DNA of 40,811 bases, taken from NCBI GenBank assembly GCA_947591605.1, contig CANQDF010000019.1:1-40811 (forward strand). The letters run 5' to 3'. The stretch comes from an uncultured Clostridia bacterium (GTDB lineage: Bacteria > Bacillota > Clostridia > Lachnospirales > CAG-274). The position numbers and the translations under genes are program-made. The notes below the pieces were generated by a model. It was not told where the DNA came from. It saw only the letters and a list, made by a program, of their open reading frames with translations, and made no database searches. Below are positions 33,291 through 40,811 of the stretch, piece after piece (positions within the stretch are counted from its first letter, which is position 1; every line of letters begins with the position of its first letter).

Positions 33291-36200
33291 TTACTGCATT
33301 AACGGTGTAACAATTTTGGTATAAGATGAACCTAACACATAGAAACCTGTTCCTGCCTTGACTGTTTCCTTATTTCTTGAATTATATGGAACAGATATAG
33401 AAAATGCAGATAAGTTTTCACTTTTTCCAAAGCAAAGACCGTATTGTGCTTCAAACAATCTTTTTGTTTCGGGCACCACCTTGTATTTATTGTGAACCGA
33501 AATATCATAAACATTGATTATATTTGCTTTCAGCTCATCAATAATTTTAAGCATTTCTTTAAGAATGTTCAAATTTTGCTGGCTTAAACCTCTGAAGAAA
33601 TTTTCAAAGTCCGCTACTATAAAAACAATTCTTGTAAATTGCTCCATAAATTCTTTTTTATTCATATTGCCACCGTCTTCCGAATATTTTTTATATGCTT
33701 TAAATCGCTTTGACATCTCCATAATAAACTTATTTGTAACAGCATTAATTTCTTCCGCTGAAATTGCGTATTCCGCTGGACTGTCCTTTAGTTTCTTTGC
33801 AACAGCGCCCGATACATCATCGCATATCCAAAACTCACAATTTTTCTCAAGCTCCAAAATAGCAGCAACCGTATTTTTCCTTCCGCTGTTCATATCTCCG
33901 CATATACGAAATACAGGGGTTTGTTTTAAATCAACCGATATTACGTCAATGCTTTGAGCATCATAACCCAGCGGCAACAATCCATTTGTCAAACATTCCT
34001 TATACTCTGCTGTATTAGACACATTATAAATACTCATATCCTCAGGTATTACAGGTAAAGGCTTTGGTCTTGCACCTGTCCAACATTCTGACATATGCAA
34101 AAACTCTTCCTTTATTTTGTTTACCCTTGCTACTTCGTTTACCTCATCACATGCAAGAGCTGTCTGAAATTCAAGTACACTATCAAACTTAACAAGTCCT
34201 CGACCCTTCGTACTTTCAGGAACAACACCTTCTGTCCTACCCAGAATATTGGCATAATCGAACTGGTCATTAAGCTGCAAGGTATAAAGCATCTTTATAT
34301 TTTCGGTTATTCTTCTCTTTATTCCGTTAACGGATGCACTTGTCATAACAAGGAATATGCCATAATTTCCCCCTTCACGCGCTGTTTTTATTAAGTTAGT
34401 TTCATATTCGTTATATAATTCAGAAAATGCGGCATAATTATCTATAATAATTATCATTGCAGGCACTATTTCTCCACTGGCTTGCATATACGCAGGTAAA
34501 TTGCCTACGCCATATTCCGCAAGTTTCTTTTTTCTTGCATTCAGCTCAGATTCTATCCTTTGGAACAATTTTTTAAGTTTGTCCTCATCATCCGAAAAGA
34601 GAACATCACTTATATGCGGCAGCTCTTTGCAATAACTTAAGCTGCGGCTTCCAAAGTCAAGGACATACATATGGACAAAATCAGGAGAGTATCTTTTTGC
34701 AATAGAATATATAAGTGTTTGCAAAAAGGTCGTCTTGCCTGTTCCCGGCGCACCATACAAAATCAGGTGCCCGTTTTTGCCCATATTAACATCAACAATG
34801 CCCTGCTTTTGCATTTCCGGTTCATCATAAATACCTATATAAGGGTCAAGCCATTCCATACAGACATTCCACTTTGTTCCGTCAAAGCCACCCGGCCTGT
34901 TGTCAAGCTTAGAATAATGAAGCTCCTTAGGCAATGGATCAAGCCACAATTTTAGTTGCTTCAGCCCCTCTTTTTGCGCAATATTTTTTATATACGCAAC
35001 TATTGCCGAAAGCTGAGTTTCCTCGGTAGCTTCACCTTCTGTCTTATTCGTTGTTCTATAAAGTTCGTTGCCTTGCAGATCTATGCAACTGACACCCGTA
35101 TTTGCGGTTGATACGGAAATATTATTTTTTACAAACTTTTCACCACTGTAACCGCTTTGTATCAATTTGAATATTTCATCATTGCCGACCTGCACATAAC
35201 AGCGGCCCGGTAAAGTAATTGACGCTGCCTCATCTCTTTTAAGCATTTCCTTACTATCCATACGATCTGCAACTTTAAGACATATCCTGAATCGGGTATT
35301 GGACCATATTTGGTCATTTACAACACCGCTTGGCTTTTGTGTTGCTAAAATCAGATGTACGCCAAGACTACGTCCTATACGAGCAGTGGAAATAAGCTCA
35401 TTCATAAATTCAGGCTCCTGGCTCTTCAACTCCGCAAACTCATCCGACACAAGTATCAAGTGCGGCATTGGCTCCGTTGCCAATCCCTTTTTGTACTTCA
35501 TCTGATATGAATCTATATGATTCACTTTGTATTCCTTAAATATTTTCTGCCGCCTTTTGAGCTCACTTTTAAGTGAAACTAGCGATCTTTTTATCTGGTT
35601 GCCTTCAAGATTAGTTATTGTTCCCACAACATGAGGTAAATCTGTAAAGGCATTCGCCATACCTCCACCTTTGTAGTCAATAAGCACAAAGGCAACATCA
35701 TAAGGATGATAATTTATAGCCATAGAAAGTATATATGATTGTATACATTCGCTTTTACCCGAACCTGTGGTGCCGGCAACAAGACCGTGAGGACCATGAA
35801 ATTTTTCATGTATGTTAAGCGAAAATATCTCATTATTTCCGCCTATACCCAACGGTGCCTCAAGCGTTTTATATGGTTGTGCCTCCTTCCATCGACGTTC
35901 TATAACAAGTTCTTCAATACTGTTTGCTCTGTACAGACCTAAAAAACTAAGGTTTTCGGGTACAGATACCTCTTCGGCTGCTTCACTTACTTTTATACCG
36001 GAAAGTACACCGGCTATCTTTTCAGCATCTGTTTCCACAGCTATATCCGGTACAAAAGTTGTCATCTTGCCGGACTCATCAAGTTTATCGTAAACGGTAC
36101 ATTCTTTTCTTGATAGTTGAACGATATTATTACATGTGCTTGGTAGTCTGCCTATAGTATCATAAGCCAATACAAACGTTATGCCATGACCCTTTGCCGT

Positions 36201-37865
36201 TTCTATAAACTCTATTATGTTCGAGTTACCTCTTACAAGCTCATAATCAGTCACAAAAACTATGTAATGAGGTAACATGGAAACATACCCGGCATTATCG
36301 TCCATTTCCTTTCTATCAAAATAAATCTCTTTTATCCGGCTTAACACGGCAAACGTACCCTCACGGCTGTCTGCAAGATACCTTTCTTTTTTACCACTGC
36401 TCCAGCAATGAGGCAACCACTTGGCAAAACTCCATTTAAACGCATCTCTTTCTCTATACAACAAAATTATCTTCACTTCGTCATAGCTGTGTGTCATAAC
36501 TATTCTTAAAGTTATAAGCTTAAGCATATCCAATTGCAGAGTTCTGTCACCAACAACACCAAGTATATTCGTGCTATTAAGATCAACTGAAATTGGTACA
36601 TCTGATATATATTCATATTTTTTCTTTATTTGCGGTGCAAGATCTCTTAATTCATCTTCTTCAATACTGAATCGTTCTTTTTGTGCATTTATTTCTATTG
36701 TAGATTTTCTTGCCCCCTTACCTATTCTTACATCTAAAAAGCCCTTTTCAAACGGAGTATGATTCCATATAGAATCATCCTTTGCAAATGTATTCTGAAC
36801 AAGCAACTCAAGAGAAGGGTATAACTCATTGTATACACTTCTGTTATAATCATTTTTTTCACACAAGGAAGTTTCTATTTTACCTATATACTCTTTATAT
36901 TTTGTCTGTCTAAGTTCTTCTTCTTTTAAATCCTGTTTCTTATTATAATTCCTGGAGAGAATAGGCCATAGGACTGCACCTGTAAACATAGTGCATGCCA
37001 TCATAGCACTTGGTATCATCGAGCTACCGCCGGAATTGGCTCTGATCATAAAAAAAATGCTTATTATCATACCAAGGCTCATAGTCATTGAAGGACCGAT
37101 AGTATAAATAAGCGGTCTTTCTTTTCCGTTTTTCTTATTAGTCGGCGGATCAACATCAATACTGTCGGTTATTAATTTGTGTGTTATTCTCGGTGACCTT
37201 GTGAAATATTCGTCTATTTCTTTATCAACAACCTGAATATTGTCTGTTTTTTCTTTATATTCCTCATAATAAAATCCGTTTAAGCTGCTCCTGACCTTAT
37301 TATCCGGATTATTTAATGCTATAACATTACCAAAATAAATAAGCTTAAACTTTTTATATAAAATTATTTCTCCAAATCTTATTCTGCTTTTCCCTTTAAT
37401 GGTTTTTCCATTAAGATAAACTCCGCTTGAGTGTGGTATAACGTAGGTTTTGTTATCTTCATGGCTCAATATAAATAAATCTGCTTGCTTGTCATCAAAA
37501 TATATTTGTCCGTTATTGCTTACTTCAACATTTTCACTTGTAATATATTTTTTGAACAATACAACATTTTCATCACTTTGGTATACAGACATTTCAATTT
37601 TACTCTTAGAAACACTGTCTTCCAGAACAACATTATTGTTTGGTTCAATGACCGTATCTGTATCGTTTTTAAATTTATTTAATATAACATTAACTTCTCT
37701 GCCGGCGATTCTCTTTACACCATTATTAACATCTATATAGAATTCTATATCATTATCCAATCCGGTTTCCTGAGTATATAATTGAAGCTTGTATCTGCCG
37801 TCCATAACATTATCTGCAAAAAAATATTCCTTAACAATATCGTTTATGTATACTTGTATAATCAC
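33291..37865 (-). CDS. essC: EssC-type FtsK/SpoIIIE ATPase, T7SS motor
   Basis: A 1524-residue membrane ATPase that drives export of WXG100 and LXG substrates. The N-terminal part (about 1-190) has two FHA-like beta domains, the second containing a VYLNGKTIKGKSRIRFGE stretch. Two membrane helices follow at about 255-305. Three FtsK-type ATPase domains come next. The first has Walker A GTTGSGKS near residue 700 and DYKGGG as Walker B-like. The second has GAPGTGKT near 1040. The third has a degenerate loop, GDMNSGRKN, near 1327. The GTG start lies seven bases after GGAGG. EssC/YukBA proteins have the same layout. No EssA, EssB or EsaA gene is in the window. Confidence 0.93.
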   Translation of the reverse strand: MIIQVYINDIVKEYFFADNVMDGRYKLQLYTQETGLDNDIEFYIDVNNGVKRIAGREVNVILNKFKNDTDTVIEPNNNVVLEDSVSKSKIEMSVYQSDENVVLFKKYITSENVEVSNNGQIYFDDKQADLFILSHEDNKTYVIPHSSGVYLNGKTIKGKSRIRFGEIILYKKFKLIYFGNVIALNNPDNKVRSSLNGFYYEEYKEKTDNIQVVDKEIDEYFTRSPRITHKLITDSIDVDPPTNKKNGKERPLIYTIGPSMTMSLGMIISIFFMIRANSGGSSMIPSAMMACTMFTGAVLWPILSRNYNKKQDLKEEELRQTKYKEYIGKIETSLCEKNDYNRSVYNELYPSLELLVQNTFAKDDSIWNHTPFEKGFLDVRIGKGARKSTIEINAQKERFSIEEDELRDLAPQIKKKYEYISDVPISVDLNSTNILGVVGDRTLQLDMLKLITLRIVMTHSYDEVKIILLYRERDAFKWSFAKWLPHCWSSGKKERYLADSREGTFAVLSRIKEIYFDRKEMDDNAGYVSMLPHYIVFVTDYELVRGNSNIIEFIETAKGHGITFVLAYDTIGRLPSTCNNIVQLSRKECTVYDKLDESGKMTTFVPDIAVETDAEKIAGVLSGIKVSEAAEEVSVPENLSFLGLYRANSIEELVIERRWKEAQPYKTLEAPLGIGGNNEIFSLNIHEKFHGPHGLVAGTTGSGKSECIQSYILSMAINYHPYDVAFVLIDYKGGGMANAFTDLPHVVGTITNLEGNQIKRSLVSLKSELKRRQKIFKEYKVNHIDSYQMKYKKGLATEPMPHLILVSDEFAELKSQEPEFMNELISTARIGRSLGVHLILATQKPSGVVNDQIWSNTRFRICLKVADRMDSKEMLKRDEAASITLPGRCYVQVGNDEIFKLIQSGYSGEKFVKNNISVSTANTGVSCIDLQGNELYRTTNKTEGEATEETQLSAIVAYIKNIAQKEGLKQLKLWLDPLPKELHYSKLDNRPGGFDGTKWNVCMEWLDPYIGIYDEPEMQKQGIVDVNMGKNGHLILYGAPGTGKTTFLQTLIYSIAKRYSPDFVHMYVLDFGSRSLSYCKELPHISDVLFSDDEDKLKKLFQRIESELNARKKKLAEYGVGNLPAYMQASGEIVPAMIIIIDNYAAFSELYNEYETNLIKTAREGGNYGIFLVMTSASVNGIKRRITENIKMLYTLQLNDQFDYANILGRTEGVVPESTKGRGLVKFDSVLEFQTALACDEVNEVARVNKIKEEFLHMSECWTGARPKPLPVIPEDMSIYNVSNTAEYKECLTNGLLPLGYDAQSIDVISVDLKQTPVFRICGDMNSGRKNTVAAILELEKNCEFWICDDVSGAVAKKLKDSPAEYAISAEEINAVTNKFIMEMSKRFKAYKKYSEDGGNMNKKEFMEQFTRIVFIVADFENFFRGLSQQNLNILKEMLKIIDELKANIINVYDISVHNKYKVVPETKRLFEAQYGLCFGKSENLSAFSISVPYNSRNKETVKAGTGFYVLGSSYTKIVTPLMQ

Positions 37866-37987
37866 TCAAAGGCCTCCAAAATTGTAAATTTGTTAAATCA
37901 ATGATTTTTCATTTTCACAGAATCTTATATTCTGCGACATCTGTTTTACGGATTGCTTAAATCAAATATGTTTTTGTCTATGACGAT
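37866..37987 (-). promoter_or_regulatory. essC leader between recombinase stop and essC start
   Basis: The leader contains the GGAGG ribosome site of essC and the inverted repeat IR-L at 37918-37937. I see no convincing -35/-10 pair pointing left, so in this orientation essC may rely on read-through from the recombinase gene. Confidence 0.4.
37918..37937 (-). repeat. Inverted repeat IR-L, candidate recombination site in the essC leader
   Basis: CAGAATCTTATATTCTGCGA is the exact reverse complement of 39310-39329. The site is itself palindromic, with arms AGAAT and ATTCT around a 5-bp asymmetric core (CTTAT), like a tyrosine-recombinase core site. It lies 53 bp upstream of the essC start codon. 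It is not followed by a U-run on the minus strand. Confidence 0.75.
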
Positions 37988-39115
37988 TTATTTGACGGCT
38001 ATAAAATTTGAAAATAAATTTATATTTTTACGCTTAATTTCCATTGAAGGATGTACATATCTATTTAAAGTAATATTTACACTAGCATGTCCAAGTATTT
38101 CACTAAGACTTTTTGTATCAACTCCTGCTTCGATACATCTAGTTGCAAATGTATGCCTTAAAATGTGAAAGTTTATGTCATTTATATTACAACGTTTCAA
38201 TACGATTTTGAAGTGATTCTGCAAAGCTCGTGGCTCAGGTATTTTATCGAATTTTCCACTTAACAGATAAACATCTTTATTTTGTTTCATTTCAGACAAA
38301 ATATCATATATAATATCTGGAATAGGTATGTCTCTTATTGAGGACAAACTTTTGGGATCCGTAATTATCAGCTTTGTTTTATGATCCGATATATTACGTT
38401 GCCTTATTCTCTGTACTGTACTTTCTATTGAAATATACCGTCTGTCAAGATGTATATTTTCCCATTTCAATGCACAAACTTCGCCTATCCTCATTCCCGT
38501 ATACATACACAAAAGAATACCGATATTTTTAAGAGAAATATTGTTGCATAAATAAGCATTTAACTTGGACTGTTCGTGAATTTCAAGAGTTCTTACAATA
38601 ACAGGCGTAGATTTAATATATATTCCCGTAAGATCCGGAAGTTTTATGCCCTTATTTTTTGAAGTGTACCTAAATATACCCTTAAATACTGTAAGCACTG
38701 TTGACACCGTGGCAGGTGCAAGATTTCTGTCATCCGATGAACTTTTTATCAATAAGCTGTTCAAAAACACCTCAATTTCTGTATCTGTAACACTTTCAAT
38801 TTCTCTGTGAGAAAATATAGGATAAATATGTTTATTGAGAATATTTTCATATTTTATAACACTTGTTTCCTTTAAGTTATTTCTTATATTCATCAGCCAA
38901 CTTTCGGCTGCTTCTTTAAACAAGACTTTTTCTTTTTTTTCATCTGTGATTTTAGCTGACTGATTTACTGTCTTTATCAACTTTTCTTTAACTTCACTAT
39001 ATGTTTTTGCATAAATATAACCGTATTGCTTTTTACCGCTTATATTGTTTTTCATATATCTACCCTCCCATCTGCCATCTTTCCTTTTGTAAATATTCAT
39101 ACCTCTTTTTGACAT
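37988..39115 (-). CDS. Tyrosine site-specific recombinase (integrase)
   Basis: A 375-residue phage-integrase-family enzyme that cuts and rejoins DNA at specific sites. The N-terminal part has an AP2-like arm-binding pattern (KRKDGRWEGRY) and a SAM-like core-binding domain (about 70-160). The catalytic residues are visible: Arg in TGMRIGE, Lys in a TDPKS turn, HxxR in HILRHTF, His in GHAS and the nucleophile Tyr in LNRYVHP. The ATG follows GGAGG by seven bases. It reads toward essC and ends 122 bp before it, and it is flanked by the inverted repeats 37918-37937 and 39310-39329. No phage genes or excisionase surround it, so a DNA-inversion role is more likely than phage integration. Confidence 0.92.
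   Translation of the reverse strand: MSKRGMNIYKRKDGRWEGRYMKNNISGKKQYGYIYAKTYSEVKEKLIKTVNQSAKITDEKKEKVLFKEAAESWLMNIRNNLKETSVIKYENILNKHIYPIFSHREIESVTDTEIEVFLNSLLIKSSSDDRNLAPATVSTVLTVFKGIFRYTSKNKGIKLPDLTGIYIKSTPVIVRTLEIHEQSKLNAYLCNNISLKNIGILLCMYTGMRIGEVCALKWENIHLDRRYISIESTVQRIRQRNISDHKTKLIITDPKSLSSIRDIPIPDIIYDILSEMKQNKDVYLLSGKFDKIPEPRALQNHFKIVLKRCNINDINFHILRHTFATRCIEAGVDTKSLSEILGHASVNITLNRYVHPSMEIKRKNINLFSNFIAVK
37991..38007. repeat. Direct repeat, left copy (recombinase 3' end)
   Basis: TTTGACGGCTATAAAAT matches 39141-39157 with one difference, in the same orientation, 1150 bp apart. This copy encodes the last residues of the recombinase (FIAVK). Confidence 0.6.
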
Positions 39116-39116
39116 T

Positions 39117-39176
39117 TTATGTCCTCCTTTCGACTGGCTTTTTGACGGTTATAAAATAATTTTTGCCATGATACAT
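39117..39176 (-). other. Possible 19-residue upstream ORF or remnant of a second recombinase end
   Basis: An ATG at 39174-39176 opens a short frame MYHGKNYFITVKKPVERRT that stops one base before the recombinase start codon. Its FITVK resembles the C-terminus FIAVK of the recombinase because it overlaps the direct repeat 39141-39157. No ribosome site precedes it. It may be the relic tail of a tandem recombinase gene rather than a functional leader peptide. Confidence 0.3.
39141..39157. repeat. Direct repeat, right copy (upstream of recombinase)
   Basis: TTTGACGGTTATAAAAT, one mismatch from 37991-38007. Together the two copies bracket the recombinase gene. This fits either a tandem-duplication relic or direct-repeat boundaries of an inserted cassette. 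Confidence 0.55.
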
Positions 39177-39253
39177 AGTAATGTTATTGACAAAACAAAC
39201 AAAAAATATCCTGTGAAATTGTTAATATTAGCCAAATAAGGATAATTTATTCG

Positions 39254-39259
39254 TATAAT
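39254..39259 (+). promoter_or_regulatory. TATAAT box pointing right inside the putative invertible segment
   Basis: A consensus -10 hexamer read rightward, 51 bp before IR-R. No good -35 is found at the right distance; TTGACA at 39187-39192 is too far. If the segment between the repeats were inverted, this box would face essC. Confidence 0.3.
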
Positions 39260-39309
39260 ATTTACAAATTTCATTCTCTGTGATAAAATAAAACAATAAA
39301 GTTGTGCAA

Positions 39310-39332
39310 TCGCAGAATATAAGATTCTGCGA
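39310..39332 (+). repeat. Inverted repeat IR-R, candidate recombination site
   Basis: TCGCAGAAT and ATTCTGCGA form a perfect 9-bp palindrome around ATAAG. Bases 39310-39329 are the exact reverse complement of 37918-37937. It is followed by CTTTTTT, so it could also work as a rightward terminator. Confidence 0.75.
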
Positions 39333-39450
39333 CTTTTTTATGTATATATTTTACATTCGTTTGTCTTTCTTTTGCTTGTTTTTTGCCTAAAATAATCATA
39401 ACTTTTTTTATATATATCCACAATTTAATATGTAAGCGTAATAATAGAAT
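39333..39450. other. Non-coding AT-rich stretch
   Basis: No gene, hairpin or promoter that I can support; it lies outside the inverted repeat and before repeat copy D. Confidence 0.4.
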
Positions 39451-39500
39451 GTCAAAGATATTCGTACTCCGTTTACGCTATGTATTCATACCCGACGGCT
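39451..39500 (+). repeat. Dispersed element, copy D (5' fragment only)
   Basis: These 50 bases match 546-595 with five substitutions. The element then diverges at once, without the 3' hairpins seen in copies A-C. It lies just upstream of the decayed IS1182-type transposase, whose insertion may have removed the rest. Confidence 0.6.
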
Positions 39501-39522
39501 TCTAACGAATCCGCAGACTGTC

Positions 39523-39551
39523 AAAAAAGCTCAAGAGTACCGGGCTTTTTT
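39523..39551 (+). terminator. Hairpin terminator upstream of the transposase remnant
   Basis: AAAAAAGC (39523-39530) pairs with GCTTTTTT (39544-39551), ending in a T-run. Such hairpins at IS ends block transcription entering the element. Confidence 0.5.
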
Positions 39552-39587
39552 ATATTTATATGGTATAACTATATTGAGTTGATAATT

Positions 39588-40735
39588 ATGCTGAGCAAGG
39601 GCAAAAACAAGGTCGAACAAGTTATATATTTCAGCATGGATGACTTTGTGTCAAAGTATAATTTATTTAGAAATACAGAATCGGCAGTAGATTTTTCATA
39701 TCTTTACAGCACATAAGGTTATTTATCACCTGAAGCCGTATTTATAGATTATACTCACATAAAAGCGGATGTAAATATCAAAAAGCGTATCAGCAAAAAC
39801 ATTCCAAAGGCTGCGAAAGTATATGAAAAACAACTTATGGACGAAATAAATGGGGATAGAGAGGAGTACAACAAGAAGCCGTTTGACGGAGGAAAAAAGA
39901 TAACAAAGAAACGGCTGTGATAGGATCTGCATCAGATCCCGACTGCGGTGTTTTCCACAAAGGAGAACATAAAATGCAGTTTGCATATGAAGCCCATACA
40001 GCCCGTGATGAACGCGGTTATATATTGGAGTGCGTTGTCGCGCCCGGAAATATTCATGACAGTATCGCTTTTGATCCGCTGTATGATACAGTTACAGAAA
40101 GATTTCCGAAAATAAAGAAAGTAGTTGCGGATACAGCATATAAGACACCATGGATATGCAAAAATATAATTGATGACGAAAGAATACCTGTAATGCCCTA
40201 CAAGAGAAAAATGGGGGGAGGAAAAAAGAATTTTATTAACCTTATGAATATGTATATTATGAATATTATGATTGCGTTATCTGCCCGACTAATGAAGTTT
40301 TAAAATACTCCACCAAAAACAGAAACGAATATAGATAGTTTAAAAGCAACCCCCAAAAATGTGTCGGTTGTACTTATCTTCAAAAAAAGTAAAGCTCATC
40401 AAAAGACGGTAACAAAGCATACATGGTCTGATTACCTTGAATTGGCAAAGGATCACATTCATACACCGAAATATAAAGATATATACAAAAAGCGAAAGGA
40501 AACAATAGAAAGGATGTTTGCGAATGCAAATAAAAAACATTCTATGAGATACACAACTTTAACAAATTTGGAACAAGTGACAAAATGGGGCAAGCTTAAA
40601 TTTGCGTGCATCAACCTCAAAAAATTTGCAATACACTTGAGAACGGGTGATAACACCTTTCCTCATATTAGTGTGGTTTGGAAGTTCTCTGTTGTTTTGA
40701 ATAAAATTTTGTTAAAAATACTCCCTTTTTTCTAT
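39588..40735 (+). pseudogene. Decayed IS1182-family transposase
   Basis: The frame starts at ATG 39588 with MLSKGKNKVEQV and VDFSYLYS, typical of the family N-terminus. The sequence then jumps to VFIDYTHIKADVN, so roughly 130 internal residues are deleted, and a TAA at 39714-39716 interrupts the frame. After PKAAKVYEKQLMDEIN the frame shifts near 39900 and continues with DPDCGVFHKGEHK and VVADTAYKTPWICK, which hold a DDE-type catalytic Asp. Another frameshift and a TAG near 40335 precede HTWSDYLELAKDH and KKRKETIERMFANA, the C-terminal catalytic Glu region. It cannot make an active transposase. It is cut at the right by an IS3-type end. Confidence 0.88.
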
Positions 40736-40737
40736 AC

Positions 40738-40811
40738 TGACCCCCAAAAGTTAGACCAAGATCTAATGACAAGGGGGTCAGTTTTTAATGGCAAAATATA
40801 GTTATGAATTA
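40738..40811 (+). mobile_element. IS3-family (IS150-like) insertion sequence, left end
   Basis: The element begins TGACCCCCAAAAGTTAGAC, a typical IS3-group terminal repeat, and GGGGGTCA follows at about 40773-40780 as its inverted partner near the promoter. The orfA start codon is inside. The element continues past the window edge. Confidence 0.75.
40788..40811 (+). CDS. IS3-family transposase OrfA, N-terminal fragment
   Basis: Eight codons are visible, reading MAKYSYEL, a usual start of IS150-like OrfA helix-turn-helix proteins. An AAGGGGG ribosome site precedes the ATG. The rest lies outside the window. Confidence 0.6.

Noticed and set aside
37988..39115. Prophage or integrative element whose integrase is this recombinase
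   Set aside because: No phage structural, replication, relaxase or excisionase genes are in the window, and the flanking repeats are inverted rather than att-like direct copies at element ends.
39726..39986. Leftward 86-codon frame
   Set aside because: Antisense to the decayed IS1182-type transposase, which explains the sequence much better.

Overview
The window looks like the chromosome of a low-GC, Gram-positive anaerobe of the class Clostridia. The signs are type I dockerins, three-repeat SLH wall anchors, copper-amine-oxidase-type stalk domains, strong AGGAGG ribosome sites and a type VIIb-style (WXG100/EssC) secretion locus. A plant-fibre-degrading gut Clostridium relative (Oscillospirales or Monoglobales-like) is my inference, not something the sequence proves. 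Almost every gene lies on the minus strand, so the locus is read from right to left.

Edges. At 1-50 is the first few codons of an IS30-type transposase that runs off the left end. At the right end are a decayed IS1182-type transposase (about 39588-40735) and the first bases of an IS3-type element (40738-40811).

Left half (755-11025), surface and redox genes. A dockerin protein carries two different esterase domains. A DUF362-dockerin-flavodoxin fusion is followed by an acetyltransferase and an ArsP-type permease. A small membrane protein, a stalk-DUF362 protein and a stalk-flavodoxin protein come next, then an aldo/keto reductase and a flavin reductase-like protein. The DUF362 and flavodoxin modules occur once fused and once as separate proteins, all with export signals, which suggests surface flavin or electron chemistry. 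The flavin reductase promoter carries two identical palindromic operator-like sites.

Right half (11951-37865), a type VII secretion island. In transcription order it holds essC, an orphan LytTR response regulator, an unrecognised 266-aa protein, an LXG-like substrate, two DUF4176 proteins and EsaB/YukD. Three WXG100 proteins follow in two transcription blocks, then a terminator, a second LXG-like substrate, a third DUF4176 protein, an FHA protein and a PP2C phosphatase. The island ends with a membrane SLH protein, a small membrane peptide, a kinase with a beta-propeller, a 1312-aa SLH protein, a second PP2C and a second kinase. No EssA, EssB or EsaA is visible. Instead there is a full phospho-threonine circuit (two kinases, two phosphatases, a soluble-face FHA protein and FHA-like domains on EssC) plus two wall-anchored SLH proteins.

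Switch candidate. A tyrosine recombinase gene (37988-39115) sits directly upstream of essC. It is bracketed by two 20-bp identical sites in inverted orientation, one of them in the essC leader. This is the layout of a DNA-inversion switch and could make the whole secretion system phase-variable.

Dispersed non-coding element. Three diverged copies of a roughly 140-150-nt structured element (546-698, about 11575-11707, about 15160-15298) and one 5' fragment (39451-39500) lie between operons.
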